Source of the DNA: Cohnella luojiensis
Lineage (GTDB): Bacteria; Bacillota; Bacilli; Paenibacillales; Paenibacillaceae
NCBI RefSeq assembly: GCF_004564235.1
Contig: NZ_SOMN01000002.1
Location: 186,001 to 250,000 of the forward strand
Length of the DNA stretch: 64,000 nt
Direction: 5' to 3'
The notes beneath the pieces were generated by a model. It saw only the letters and a list, made by a program, of their open reading frames with translations, ran no database searches and had not been told where the DNA came from. Positions within the stretch are counted from its first letter, which is position 1. Each line of letters starts with the position of its first letter. Positions 26,643 through 36,186 of this stretch are shown here, piece after piece. The position numbers and the translations under genes were made by a program.

Positions 26643-27602
26643 TTGTTGGATAACGACAAAATTAAAAAAGTGATCGAAGCGGCTAAGTTGTATTATCAAT
26701 TGGATTATAGCCAGAACGAGATCGCGGATGCGTTAGGCGTATCCAGGCCCACGGTATCAAGGTTGTTGCAGCAGGCCAAGGCCGAAGGGATCGTTACGAT
26801 CGAGATTAAAGATCCGACGGAAGACGTCGAAGTTCTGCGAAATATGCTGAGGGAACGATTTCAACTCAAGAATGTCGTTGTCGCTTTTACGCCTACTTAC
26901 GAAGAAAATGTCGTGAAGAGATATATTGGGCAGGCAGCAGCATCTTACCTCAACGAACTGGCCAAGGACGGGGACACGATCGGTGCTTCATGGGGCTCGA
27001 CCATGTATCAGGTCGCCCTTCAATTGAAGGCTAAGTCCTTGGTCAATTCCTTCGTCGTGCAATTGAACGGAGGCGTGAGCGATGCGGACGTGCGGATTTC
27101 CCCCTCGGAGATCGTCCACTTGTTCGGTAAATCATTTAATGTTACGCCGTATTTCATGTATTTGCCGGCAATTGTAGATCATATTCTCGTGAAGCAATCG
27201 ATGCTTACCGATCGCCATATCCGCAGGGTAATGGATATGGGGAAAAGCGCGAACATCGCCGTTTTCACGGCAGGCTCTCCGACGCCGGATTCCGTGCTCA
27301 TCAATTCGAATTATTTTCGCGAAGACGAGCTTGAGATCATTAAAACAAAAGCCGTTGGAGACATCTGCTCCAGATATTACGATAGCAACGGCGTAATTTG
27401 TTTACCCAGCTTAGATGAGCGTACGGTCGGAATCGAACTTGCGGATTTACGAACCAAAGAGCACTCTATTCTAGTCGCCGGAGGTCCCTCGAAGGTCAAT
27501 GCCATTTACGGGGCGTTAAGAGGGAAGTACGGAAATACGTTGGTTACCGACCAGATCACAGCCAAAGCTTTGCTAACCAAATTGGACTCACGGGAGAAAT
27601 GA
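26643..27602 (+). CDS. deoR: SorC-family transcriptional repressor DeoR
   Basis: 319 residues. The N-terminal helix-turn-helix reads [25 protein letters not shown] (about residues 19-43), as in B. subtilis DeoR, followed by a SorC sugar-phosphate-binding effector domain (about 60-315; [12 protein letters not shown]). The gene heads a deoxyribonucleoside catabolic cluster, which fits repression relieved by deoxyribose phosphate. Tandem TTG codons at 26643 and 26646 are the only plausible starts; GGTGTG lies upstream. The stop overlaps the deoC ATG at 27599. Confidence 0.9.
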   Translation: MLDNDKIKKVIEAAKLYYQLDYSQNEIADALGVSRPTVSRLLQQAKAEGIVTIEIKDPTEDVEVLRNMLRERFQLKNVVVAFTPTYEENVVKRYIGQAAASYLNELAKDGDTIGASWGSTMYQVALQLKAKSLVNSFVVQLNGGVSDADVRISPSEIVHLFGKSFNVTPYFMYLPAIVDHILVKQSMLTDRHIRRVMDMGKSANIAVFTAGSPTPDSVLINSNYFREDELEIIKTKAVGDICSRYYDSNGVICLPSLDERTVGIELADLRTKEHSILVAGGPSKVNAIYGALRGKYGNTLVTDQITAKALLTKLDSREK

Positions 27603-28279
27603 CAACGATGAAGGCAGAACAAATCGCAGGAATGATCGATCACACTTTGTTAAGCGCTGTAAGCACAGAGGCGGAAATTATTCGGATATGCTCGGAAGCG
27701 AAGCAATATGGATTCGCGACGGTATGCGTAAATCCATACTGGGTTCCTCTGGCTTCCAAAGAACTAAAGGGGAGCAGCGTTGGCTTAACGACCGTTATCG
27801 GATTTCCTCTCGGAGCGAGCAGAACAGAGAACAAGGCTGCAGAGGCTACGGATGCCATTCAAGCAGGAGCTACCGAGATCGACATGGTGTTGAACATCGG
27901 AGAATTGAAATCAGGGCACACGGATGCGGTGAAGCGAGACATTGAAGCGGTCGTTGCGGCATGCAGGGGCAAAGCGGCGGTGAAAGTCATCATCGAAACC
28001 TGTTACTTGACGGACGAGGAGAAGAAGCAGGCTGCCCTACTGTGCAAGGAAGCGGGCGCCGACTTCGTTAAAACCTCTACCGGCTTCGGAACAGGCGGGG
28101 CAACCGTCGAGGATGTCGCCCTCATTCGTCACGTGGTAGGTCCGGACATGGGAATTAAGGCGTCCGGCGGCGTTCGCGATCTCGATATTGCACTCAAATT
28201 GATCCAGGCAGGCGCAACAAGGCTGGGAGCAAGCTCTTCTATCGCGATCGTTACGGGCGGAGTCGGACAAGGGTATTAG
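27599..28279 (+). CDS. deoC: Deoxyribose-phosphate aldolase
   Basis: 226 residues from ATG 27599, or 223 from ATG 27608, which has better spacing from GGGAG. DeoC cleaves 2-deoxyribose 5-phosphate to glyceraldehyde 3-phosphate and acetaldehyde. The class I aldolase features are the N-terminal IDHTLL, the VVIGFPLGA-like block ([11 protein letters not shown]), the Schiff-base Lys in [14 protein letters not shown] (about 152-165) and the second Lys in [10 protein letters not shown]. It overlaps deoR by 4 bases and precedes pdp. Confidence 0.96.
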   Translation: MTTMKAEQIAGMIDHTLLSAVSTEAEIIRICSEAKQYGFATVCVNPYWVPLASKELKGSSVGLTTVIGFPLGASRTENKAAEATDAIQAGATEIDMVLNIGELKSGHTDAVKRDIEAVVAACRGKAAVKVIIETCYLTDEEKKQAALLCKEAGADFVKTSTGFGTGGATVEDVALIRHVVGPDMGIKASGGVRDLDIALKLIQAGATRLGASSSIAIVTGGVGQGY

Positions 28280-28328
28280 AGAACCCAAGGTAATATGGCC
28301 AGCGTGATAGCCAGGAGGAATGCAAGCG

Positions 28329-29630
28329 ATGAGAACGGTTGATTTAATTACGAAAAAACGAGATGGCGGCGAGTTGACGGAGCAAGAGATCAATAGCCTC
28401 ATCGCCGGGTATACGGACGGGTCGATTCCCGATTATCAGATGTCGGCGATGGCGATGGCCATTTTCTTTCGGGGGATGACGTCTACCGAGAGAGCGAATC
28501 TGACCATGGCTATGGTCCATTCCGGCGAGACGATCGATTTGTCCGAAATCTCCGGCGTCAAAGTGGACAAGCACAGCACCGGCGGCGTGGGAGATACGAC
28601 GACGCTCGTGCTAGCGCCCCTCGTAGCTTCGATCGGAGTTCCGGTAGCCAAGATGTCGGGTCGGGGATTAGGGCATACGGGAGGCACGATCGATAAGCTC
28701 GAATCGGTTCCCGGTTTCCATGTCGAGATCGATAATCAGAAGTTCCTAGATCTCGTAAACCTGAACGGATTGGCGGTAATCGGGCAAAGCGACAACCTGA
28801 CTCCGGCCGATAAGAAGCTTTACGGTCTTCGGGACGTTACGGGAACGGTTAATTCCATTCCCCTGATAGCCAGTTCCATTATGAGCAAGAAGATCGCTTC
28901 CGGAGCGGATGCGATCGTGCTTGATGTGAAGACAGGCGACGGAGCCTTCATGAAAGAAATGTCGGAAGCGGAAGAACTAGCCGCTTGCATGGTAGATATC
29001 GGTAATCGCGTAGGTCGACGTACGGTTGCCGTACTTTCCGACATGAGCCAACCGTTAGGTAATGCGATCGGCAACGCCTTGGAGGTTAAGGAAGCGATCG
29101 ATACGCTGCGCGGCGTCGGACCGGAGGATTTGACGGAATTATGCTTGACGTTAGGAAGCCACATGGCCGTTCTTTCCGGTGTTGCGTCGAGCAAGGAAGA
29201 TGCTCGCTTAAAGTTGGAACAAGCCATCGCGAATGGTCAAGCTCTGGATAAATTCAAGACTTTTTTGGCCGCGCAAGGCGGCGATGCGTCCGTAGTCGAT
29301 CACCCCGAGAGGCTTCCGTCGGCCCGGTATCACTTCGAGGTTCCCGCGAAGGTTGCGGGATTCGTAGCCGCGATTGCGGCTGAGAACATGGGTCTTGCTG
29401 CGATGCTGCTTGGCGCTGGACGAGCGACTAAGGAATCCGCGATCGATCTGGCCGTCGGCATCGTGCTTCATAAGAAAATCGGTGACCCGATCCTAGTCGG
29501 CGAGTCGCTAGCGACGATTCACGCCAATAGCGAAGATGTTGATCAGGTCATAACCAAGATCTATGAATCCATTCGGATTCAAGCTCAATCGGTAACTCCG
29601 CCTCCGCTGCTAGTTGGAGAAGTAAAATAG
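28329..29630 (+). CDS. pdp: Pyrimidine-nucleoside phosphorylase
   Basis: 433 residues. Pdp splits uridine, deoxyuridine and thymidine with phosphate, feeding (deoxy)ribose 1-phosphate to DeoC after isomerisation. Signature block [23 protein letters not shown] (about 80-102) plus [19 protein letters not shown], which binds phosphate and nucleoside. AGGAGG stands 10 bases before ATG 28329; the upstream ATG 28320 is too close to that site. The enzyme is the deo/pdp partner in the B. subtilis dra-nupC-pdp operon. Confidence 0.96.
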   Translation: MRTVDLITKKRDGGELTEQEINSLIAGYTDGSIPDYQMSAMAMAIFFRGMTSTERANLTMAMVHSGETIDLSEISGVKVDKHSTGGVGDTTTLVLAPLVASIGVPVAKMSGRGLGHTGGTIDKLESVPGFHVEIDNQKFLDLVNLNGLAVIGQSDNLTPADKKLYGLRDVTGTVNSIPLIASSIMSKKIASGADAIVLDVKTGDGAFMKEMSEAEELAACMVDIGNRVGRRTVAVLSDMSQPLGNAIGNALEVKEAIDTLRGVGPEDLTELCLTLGSHMAVLSGVASSKEDARLKLEQAIANGQALDKFKTFLAAQGGDASVVDHPERLPSARYHFEVPAKVAGFVAAIAAENMGLAAMLLGAGRATKESAIDLAVGIVLHKKIGDPILVGESLATIHANSEDVDQVITKIYESIRIQAQSVTPPPLLVGEVK

Positions 29631-29693
29631 AGATTCTCGTTGGACGGGCAATTGGTAAAATCGGGGTATACTTTTTAAGGGGGGTGAATTGAA

Positions 29694-30515
29694 ATGGGCC
29701 AGTTGCTTCACCGAATGGAAGAGGCGAAAACCTATATTCAGTCACGGATTTCCGTTCAACCGCAAATCGGACTCATATTAGGCTCCGGTTTAGGCGAACT
29801 CGCTGACGACATTCAAGATGCTGTCCGAATTCCTTACGAAACGATCCCGCATTTTCCGGTTTCGACGGTCGAAGGGCATGCGGGGCAGCTCGTAACGGGC
29901 CGACTACATAACAAAGTAGTCATCGCTATGCAAGGGCGGTTTCATTATTATGAAGGCTACTCCATGCAGGAGGTCACGTTCCCGGTGCGAGTAATGAAGG
30001 CGCTCGGAGTGGAACAGATCATCGTTACCAATGCATGCGGAGGCATGAATCCCGAGTTCAAACCCGGCGATCTTATGATAATCCGGGATCATCTGAACAT
30101 GACGGGAGCCAATCCGCTCATCGGGGCTAACGAGCCTGCATTGGGGCCGAGATTTCCGGACATGAGCAGAGCGTACACACCAGAATTGCTCGAACTCGTC
30201 CGGGAAGTTGCTCAAACGCTTGGCATCAAGATCCAGCAGGGCGTATACGCCGGAATTACCGGACCTACGTATATGACGCCAGCGGAATTGACGATGCTGC
30301 GCAAGCTAGGCGGCGATGCGGTGGGGATGTCCACCGTTCCCGAAGTTATCGTTGCCAGTCATATGGCGATGAAAGTAATCGGAATTTCTTGCGTGACGGA
30401 TATGGCGATCGGCGAACATTTGGAGCCGTTAAGCCATGAGCAAGTCATAGCGGTAGCTAACCGAACCAAGCCGATGTTTATCTCTCTCGTTAAGGAAATC
30501 GTCGCAAGGTTGTAA
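29694..30515 (+). CDS. punA: Purine-nucleoside phosphorylase (trimeric type)
   Basis: 273 residues. It phosphorolyses guanosine and inosine nucleosides to base and (deoxy)ribose 1-phosphate. Motifs: LILGSGLGELAD (phosphate loop, about 26-37), TVEGHAGQLVTGR, MQGRFHYYEGYSM, TNACGGMNPEFKPGDLM and GMSTVPEVIVASH. These mark the trimeric PNP-I class rather than DeoD. The ribosome site GGGGGGTGAA precedes ATG 29694. Last enzyme before the uptake genes. Confidence 0.96.
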   Translation: MGQLLHRMEEAKTYIQSRISVQPQIGLILGSGLGELADDIQDAVRIPYETIPHFPVSTVEGHAGQLVTGRLHNKVVIAMQGRFHYYEGYSMQEVTFPVRVMKALGVEQIIVTNACGGMNPEFKPGDLMIIRDHLNMTGANPLIGANEPALGPRFPDMSRAYTPELLELVREVAQTLGIKIQQGVYAGITGPTYMTPAELTMLRKLGGDAVGMSTVPEVIVASHMAMKVIGISCVTDMAIGEHLEPLSHEQVIAVANRTKPMFISLVKEIVARL

Positions 30516-30543
30516 ATGATTTGTCGTTACGACACCTAACCCA

Positions 30544-30571
30544 TTGGTTTTATGCAAGACATCCATATAAC
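30544..30571 (+). promoter_or_regulatory. Possible internal promoter for the nucleoside uptake genes
   Basis: TTGGTT (30544-30549), a 16-base spacer and TATAAC (30566-30571) lie in the 82-base gap before the lipoprotein gene. It might allow separate expression of the ABC transporter. Confidence 0.4.
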
Positions 30572-30597
30572 ATCATTCAGAAGGAGAGAAAAAAGAA

Positions 30598-31674
30598 ATG
30601 AAAAAAACGACGAAGATCTTCACGGGGCTCATGCTAGTCGCATCGTTAGCCTTGACGGCTTGCGGAGCCAAGAACGACAACGAGGGAGCGGCTAGCCCGA
30701 TTGCAAGCCCAACGGCTACTGCAACCGAAAGCCCTGCTGCAACTGGCGATACGAGCGGTAAAGACATGAAATTCTCGATGGTTACCGACGTAGGCGGAGT
30801 AAACGATAAATCCTTTAACCAAAGCGCATGGGAAGGTCTTCAGAAGCTGGAGAAAGATACCGGCGCGAGCATAAAGTACCTGGAAAGCAAAGAAGCCGCG
30901 AACTACCTGACGAACATCAACCAATTCGTTCGCGACCAATACAACCTCACGTGGGGGATCGGCTTCTTGATGGGCGACGCGGTTAAAGATGCAGCAACGA
31001 AAAACCCTGACGCTAAGCTAGCGATCATCGACAACGTTGTTGATGCTCCGAATGTAGCTTCCATAACGTTCGCGGAGAACGAAGGATCTTTCCTCGTAGG
31101 CGTAGTGGCGGGATTGACTACGAAAACGAACAAAATCGGATTCGTAGGCGGCATCGACATCCCCGTTATCAAACGTTTCGAGCTTGGATTCGAAGCGGGC
31201 GTTAAAGCGGTTAACCCTAATGCAGAAGTTATTAAGAACTACACCGGCGCTTTCGATAAAGCAGATCTGGGTAAAGCGGCTGCGGCTTCCATCTACAACG
31301 ATGGCGCGGACATCATTTTCCACGCGGCTGGCGGAACGGGTAACGGCGTATTCAACGAAGCAAAAGAACGTCTTAAAGCAGGCAAAAAAGTATGGGTTAT
31401 CGGCGTAGATAAAGACCAATCTCTTGAGTTCGGCGATGACGTAACATTGACTTCCATGTTGAAACGCGTTGACGAAGCGGTATACCGCGTATCCAAAGAT
31501 ATGATCGACGGTAAATTCCCTGCAGGCGTAATTACGACTCTTGGCTTGAAAGACAATGCTGTCGGATTGCCTGAGACTTCCTCGAAGAACGTATCGAAAG
31601 AAATCTTGGACAAAGTGGAAGAATACAAAGCTAAAATCATTAGCGGCGAAATCACGGTACCTACTGCACAGTAA
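30598..31674 (+). CDS. nupN: BMP-family nucleoside-binding lipoprotein
   Basis: 358 residues. A lipoprotein signal peptide ends at LTAC (Cys22), followed by a Ser/Thr/Ala/Pro-rich linker and a BmpA/Med (PnrA-like) periplasmic-binding fold: MKFSMVTDVGGVNDKSFNQSAWEGL and WGIGFLMGDAVKDAA. PnrA-type proteins bind purine or other nucleosides. The next three genes encode the matching ABC ATPase and two permeases, as in B. subtilis nupNOPQ. AGGAGAGAAAAAAG precedes the ATG. Confidence 0.9.
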   Translation: MKKTTKIFTGLMLVASLALTACGAKNDNEGAASPIASPTATATESPAATGDTSGKDMKFSMVTDVGGVNDKSFNQSAWEGLQKLEKDTGASIKYLESKEAANYLTNINQFVRDQYNLTWGIGFLMGDAVKDAATKNPDAKLAIIDNVVDAPNVASITFAENEGSFLVGVVAGLTTKTNKIGFVGGIDIPVIKRFELGFEAGVKAVNPNAEVIKNYTGAFDKADLGKAAAASIYNDGADIIFHAAGGTGNGVFNEAKERLKAGKKVWVIGVDKDQSLEFGDDVTLTSMLKRVDEAVYRVSKDMIDGKFPAGVITTLGLKDNAVGLPETSSKNVSKEILDKVEEYKAKIISGEITVPTAQ

Positions 31675-31699
31675 TTAATAACCAACAAAGGGTGCTCTT

Positions 31700-33256
31700 A
31701 TGGAACAGGCGAGAACAGTCGTAGAAATGCGGAATATTACGAAGCGTTTCCCCGGCATCGTCGCTAATGACAACGCCAACTTCAAGCTGAGCAAGGGCGA
31801 GATTCACGCCCTTCTCGGCGAGAATGGCGCTGGCAAATCGACGCTGATGAACATTTTGTTCGGACTGTATCAGCCGGAAGAAGGGGAAATCTTCGTCAAT
31901 GAGCAGCAGGTCGTCATCGACGGTCCTAACAAAGCGATCAAACTCGGTATCGGGATGGTGCATCAGCATTTCAAGCTGGTGCACCCTTTTACCGTAACGG
32001 AGAACATTATTCTTGGAAGCGAGCCCAAGAAATGGATGGGGCTTGCCGTGGACAAGAAGACGGCTTATGAAACGGTAGGAAATCTGTCCAAGCAATACGG
32101 CTTAAACGTGGATCCCTATGCTAAGATTGATGAAATATCGGTGGGCATGCAGCAACGCGTCGAAATCCTTAAAACGTTATATCGCGGAGCGGACATCTTG
32201 ATTTTCGATGAACCGACGGCGGTATTGACTCCGCAAGAAATAAGCGAATTGTTGATTATTATGCGCAACCTGGTTAATCAAGGCAAATCGATTATCCTAA
32301 TCACACACAAACTTAAGGAAATAATGGCGATAGCCGACATGGTCACGATTATCCGCCGCGGTAAGATTATCGATAGCTTGCCGGTGTCCGGAACGAATCC
32401 GAATCAATTGGCGGAGAAGATGGTCGGTCGCGAAGTATCGCTTAAGCTGAATAAAAAGGACGCCGTGCTCGGCGAACCTGTATTAGAAGTCGACCGACTG
32501 GTCGTGAAAGGCCGCCAAGGCTTGAATGCGCTTAACGAAACTTCTTTCGTGCTGAAACGAGGCGAGATCCTGGGGATTGCGGGCGTGGAAGGAAATGGTC
32601 AAAGCGAGCTGATCGAGGCCTTGACCGGATTGCGTCCCGTTTCGGGCGGATCGATCAAGGTGAATCAAGTGGAAATAGCGGGAGAGACGGCTAGGAATAT
32701 TTCCGAAGCGGGCATTTCCCTCATTCCGGAGGATCGCCATAAACATGGGCTAGTCCTTGATTTTCCCGTTCGTGAGAACATGGTATTAGAAACTTACTAC
32801 CAACCGCAGTTCAATAAGAACGGATTTATGGACTACGATGCGATCGATAAACATGCGGAACGACTGGTGAAGGAATTCGACGTAAGAACTCCGACGATCA
32901 TGACGGAAGCCCGGGCATTGTCTGGAGGTAACCAGCAAAAGGCGATCATCGCGAGGGAAATAGACAAGAATCCCGATATACTCATCGCTGCGCAGCCGAC
33001 TCGGGGATTAGATGTCGGAGCTATCGAATTCATTCATAAGAGGCTCGTAGAGCAGCGTAATTCGGGTAAAGCCGTATTGTTGGTTTCTTATGAGCTTGAA
33101 GAAATCCTTCAGCTTTCAGATCGTATCGTTGTTATCTACGAAGGAAGAATCGTAGGCGATGTGAAGCCTTCCGAGACGAACGACCAAGAGCTTGGTTTGA
33201 TGATGACGGACTACAAACAACCGCAGGGAGGCCTGAACATTGAACAAACTGATTAA
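31700..33256 (+). CDS. nupO: Nucleoside ABC transporter, duplicated ATP-binding subunit
   Basis: 518 residues with two ABC domains, typical of ribose/nucleoside importers. Domain 1 has Walker [10 protein letters not shown] (about 38-46), the signature [17 protein letters not shown] and Walker [17 protein letters not shown]. Domain 2 has a degenerate Walker A (GVEGNGQSE) and signature [16 protein letters not shown] with [16 protein letters not shown], where the usual Glu is Gln. This asymmetry is normal in the family. Its 3' end overlaps nupP by 17 bases. Confidence 0.93.
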   Translation: MEQARTVVEMRNITKRFPGIVANDNANFKLSKGEIHALLGENGAGKSTLMNILFGLYQPEEGEIFVNEQQVVIDGPNKAIKLGIGMVHQHFKLVHPFTVTENIILGSEPKKWMGLAVDKKTAYETVGNLSKQYGLNVDPYAKIDEISVGMQQRVEILKTLYRGADILIFDEPTAVLTPQEISELLIIMRNLVNQGKSIILITHKLKEIMAIADMVTIIRRGKIIDSLPVSGTNPNQLAEKMVGREVSLKLNKKDAVLGEPVLEVDRLVVKGRQGLNALNETSFVLKRGEILGIAGVEGNGQSELIEALTGLRPVSGGSIKVNQVEIAGETARNISEAGISLIPEDRHKHGLVLDFPVRENMVLETYYQPQFNKNGFMDYDAIDKHAERLVKEFDVRTPTIMTEARALSGGNQQKAIIAREIDKNPDILIAAQPTRGLDVGAIEFIHKRLVEQRNSGKAVLLVSYELEEILQLSDRIVVIYEGRIVGDVKPSETNDQELGLMMTDYKQPQGGLNIEQTD

Positions 33257-34316
33257 GGCTTTCACCAAGGATTCTGCGGTTGTTCCGTTCATCGCTATCG
33301 TGCTTGGTTTGTTGGTCGGCGCGGTCATCATGCTGATCGGAGGATATGATCCGTTATTGGCTTATCGTTCTTTGCTCGATAAAGTATTCGGAAATCCTTA
33401 TGATTTCGGTGAAACTTTGACAGCCATTACTCCCCTCGTATTCACGGGATTGTCGGTGGCATTCGCATTCCGTACGGGACTGTTCAACATCGGCGCAGAA
33501 GGCCAGTATATCATGGGTATGACCGGGGCGACGATCATCGGCGTGTCCTTACACCTCCCTTGGTATATCCATGCTCCGCTTGCTGTTATCGTTGGAGCGT
33601 TATTCGGCGGATGCTGGGGAATGATCGCAGGATATCTCAAGGCAGCCAGAGGCGTTAATGAAGTTATCACCACGATCATGTTGAACTGGATTGCGCTTCA
33701 TTTGGCCAACTACATCGTTAATGATTATCTTCTGGAGCCGGGCAAGGGTCGTTCTTACATGGTTGACCCCTCCGCCGACGTAACGATCGGCTGGTTGTCC
33801 CGCACGCTCGATGACGCCAGGATTCATTGGGGGATGTTCTTCGCGCTGCTAGCGGTAATTTTCTTTTATGTATTCTTATGGAAAACGAAGCAAGGGTATG
33901 AGCTTCGGGTCGTCGGGCATAACCCCGATGCGGCGAAGTATGCCGGGATCAACGTCAATCGTGGCGTGGTTAAGGCGATGTTCATCTCCGGTACGCTTGC
34001 GGGTTTAGCCGGAGTTTTCCAAGTTTTGGGCGTATTCCTCAACCAAGCCGTAACGGCGAGCCCTACGGGACACGGATTCGATGGAATAGCGGTAGCCTTG
34101 CTCGGAGGTAACACTCCGGTTGGCGTATTGCTGGGGGCGATCTTATTCGGAACGCTATCTTACGGGGCTGCAGGAATGAGCTTCGGAGCGGACGTTCCTC
34201 CGGAAATTATCCGCATCGTGATCGGCTCCGTCATTTTCTTCGTTGCAGCTCCGGGCATTATTCGCTGGACCATCAAGCGGGTATTCGGGAAAAAACGCAA
34301 GGGAGAGGTGATTTAG
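33240..34316 (+). CDS. nupP: Nucleoside ABC transporter permease 1
   Basis: 358 residues with about 9-10 membrane segments, BPD_transp_2 family. Signature segments: FNIGAEGQYIMGMTGATI (about 80-97) and the late GFDGIAVALLGGNTPVGVLLGAILFG. The start is TTG 33240 with GGGAGG 8 bases upstream, inside the end of nupO. The stop TAG is immediately followed by the nupQ ATG. It works as a heterodimer with NupQ. Confidence 0.93.
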   Translation: MNKLIKAFTKDSAVVPFIAIVLGLLVGAVIMLIGGYDPLLAYRSLLDKVFGNPYDFGETLTAITPLVFTGLSVAFAFRTGLFNIGAEGQYIMGMTGATIIGVSLHLPWYIHAPLAVIVGALFGGCWGMIAGYLKAARGVNEVITTIMLNWIALHLANYIVNDYLLEPGKGRSYMVDPSADVTIGWLSRTLDDARIHWGMFFALLAVIFFYVFLWKTKQGYELRVVGHNPDAAKYAGINVNRGVVKAMFISGTLAGLAGVFQVLGVFLNQAVTASPTGHGFDGIAVALLGGNTPVGVLLGAILFGTLSYGAAGMSFGADVPPEIIRIVIGSVIFFVAAPGIIRWTIKRVFGKKRKGEVI

Positions 34317-35276
34317 ATGGATGTGGCAACACTGGGGAATATGCTAAACACCGCCTTCGTATTCTCGACGGCGCTTATCTTGGCGGCTCTCGGAGGGATT
34401 ATATCCGAACGTTCCGGGGTAGTTAACATTGGACTGGAAGGTCTAATGATTGCTGGAGCGTTCGCCGCCGCCGTCTCGGCATTCCATGCACAAGAAGCAG
34501 GTTACGGTGCCTGGTCGCCTTGGGTGGGATTGCTTGCGGGCGCATTGTTCGGGGTACTGTTTGCTCTTATCCATGCGGTTGCGACCATCAGCTTCCGGGC
34601 CGACCAGGTCGTCAGCGGAATCGTCATTAACTTTATCGCGGCAGGTTCGACTCTCTACTTGGTCAAGCTGCTGTTTGAAGGGTCGGGAGAAACTTCGCTC
34701 GTGGACGAGGTATTCCATAAGGTGAAGATTCCGATATTGTCCGATATTCCTATTATCGGAGAAGGAATATTCAATGCGTATCCGACAACTTATCTCGCTT
34801 TAATACTGGTCGGAGTTATTTATTACGGGCTGTACAAGACGGCGTTCGGTCTTCGTCTGCGCTCGGTTGGCGAGCATCCAAGCGCAGCGGACACAGTCGG
34901 AATTAAAGTGCTTAGAATGCGTTATACGGCTGTTCTTCTAAGCGGAGTATTAGCCGGGCTAGGCGGTGCAACCATCGCTATGACGACGACGGGAACGTTC
35001 TCGCATAATACGATATCGGGGCAAGGCTTCATTGCGCTCGCGGCAGTCATCTTCGGTAAGTGGAACCCGCTCGGCGCGTTAGGCGCTGCCTTGTTCTTTG
35101 GTTTCGCGCAGTCGATCAATAACGTATTGCAGCTGTTCGAATTCGCAGCTAACGTTCCATCTGAATTTATCTACATGTTGCCTTACGTGCTCACGATCTT
35201 GGTGCTTGTCGGCGCAGTAGGCCGCTCTAAGGCTCCGGGAGCGCTCGGGGAACCTTATTTCCAAGGGAAACGTTAG
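34317..35276 (+). CDS. nupQ: Nucleoside ABC transporter permease 2
   Basis: 319 residues, BPD_transp_2 family, second half of the permease pair. Signatures: SERSGVVNIGLEGLMIAGAF (about 27-46) and ISGQGFIALAAVIFGKWNPLGALGAALFFGF. GGGAGAGGTGATTT lies before ATG 34317, with no gap after nupP. Last gene of the cluster that takes up nucleosides and breaks them down to bases and glycolytic intermediates. Confidence 0.93.
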   Translation: MDVATLGNMLNTAFVFSTALILAALGGIISERSGVVNIGLEGLMIAGAFAAAVSAFHAQEAGYGAWSPWVGLLAGALFGVLFALIHAVATISFRADQVVSGIVINFIAAGSTLYLVKLLFEGSGETSLVDEVFHKVKIPILSDIPIIGEGIFNAYPTTYLALILVGVIYYGLYKTAFGLRLRSVGEHPSAADTVGIKVLRMRYTAVLLSGVLAGLGGATIAMTTTGTFSHNTISGQGFIALAAVIFGKWNPLGALGAALFFGFAQSINNVLQLFEFAANVPSEFIYMLPYVLTILVLVGAVGRSKAPGALGEPYFQGKR

Positions 35277-35298
35277 ACTGGAGGATTTCAAAAGAAAA

Positions 35299-35346
35299 GG
35301 GGGCTGCGCCAAAAGGTGTTTTTGACCTTAGGTGTAGCCCCGATTT
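35299..35346 (+). terminator. Long hairpin ending the nucleoside cluster
   Basis: GGGGGCTGCGCC (35299-35310) pairs with GGTGTAGCCCC (35331-35341) using G-T pairs, with an inner AAGGT/ACCTT helix. The tail GATTTATTG is only moderately T-rich. Confidence 0.65.
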
Positions 35347-35357
35347 ATTGATATTCA

Positions 35358-35950
35358 GTAACGGACACAATCCATAACGGCACGCCGTGGCACGCCGTGC
35401 CGCTATGCGACCCGAAGGCACAGGATTCATCGATCTTAACGGCACGACGTGCCATTATGCGACCCGAAGGAGCAGGTTTCACCGATCTTAACGGCACGCC
35501 GTGCCGTTATAAGGCCAGAAGGCGCAGGTTTCTCTGATCTTAACGGCACGGCGTGCCAGAATTTGCCGTTAAGCATGCGCGAGTGGCGGACAACTGACCG
35601 CGTAACGGCAGATTTTGCCGTTAAGCCCGCGCAAGTGGCGGGCAACTGACCGCGTAACGGCAGATTTTGCCGTTAAGCCCGTGCAAGTGGCGGGCTACTA
35701 ATCGTGTAACGGCAGAATTTGCCGTTAAGCTTGCGCAAGTGACGGGCAAAGGTTGGCGTAGCGGCAGATTTTGCCGTTAAGCCTGCGCGAGTGACGGGCA
35801 AAGGTTGGCGTAACGGCAGAATCTGCCGTTAAGCCCGCGCAAGTGGCGGGCAACCGACCGCGTAGCGGCAGAATTTGGCACGGCGTGCCGTTATGCTTCC
35901 TGTAGATGCAGGCTTCTACGATCTTAACGGCACGCCGTGCCGTTTTGGCG
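35358..35950. repeat. Array 2: 52-bp palindromic tandem repeat with two unit types
   Basis: About eleven units. Type A starts at 35374, 35436, 35488, 35540 and 35924 and has a GC centre (GGCACGCCGTGCC). Type B starts at 35602, 35654, 35706, 35758, 35810 and 35862 and has an AT centre (GGCAGATTTTGCC or close). The steps are 62, 52, 52, 62, 52, 52, 52, 52, 52 and 62. Every 62-bp step involves a unit carrying a duplicated or hybrid half-palindrome, and two of the three mark A/B transitions. Outer arms are TAACGG/CCGTTA in both types. The B spacer holds its own GCCCGC/GCGGGC hairpin. There is no coding signal and there are no unique spacers. Confidence 0.9.
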
Positions 35951-36110
35951 TGTTAGCTATACTTCTTGTTTGCGCAGTTTTCCAATCTTCATGTACAGTT
36001 GGTCCAAAATATATTGAATGTACAAAGAACCTCTATTTGTGATTTTTAGATGGTTGCTCGACCCTTTTACCAAAGGGAGGGGCTCTTTTTTCATTGGTTT
36101 ACCTCAATCG
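35951..36110. other. Intergenic stretch after array 2
   Basis: AT-rich, with no supported ORF. At 36061-36092 a CCCTTT-TACC-AAAGGG hairpin, extended by outer G/C pairs, is followed by CTCTTTTTTC. It looks like a + strand terminator, but no gene or promoter that would need it could be identified just upstream. Confidence 0.5.
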
Positions 36111-36124
36111 ATTTAAAAGAAAAA

Positions 36125-36166
36125 AGCTTCTCGAAAGTTTTCGCTTTTGAGAAGCCTCTTTTTTCG
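36125..36166. terminator. Terminator of the DUF4015 gene (usable on both strands)
   Basis: GCTTCTC (36126-36132) and GAGAAGC (36149-36155) are flanked by A-runs on the left and T-runs on the right. On the - strand the hairpin is followed by TTTTTTCTTTT, 20 bases after the gene's stop. Confidence 0.85.
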
Positions 36167-36186
36167 TAGAATTAATTTATAATTGC

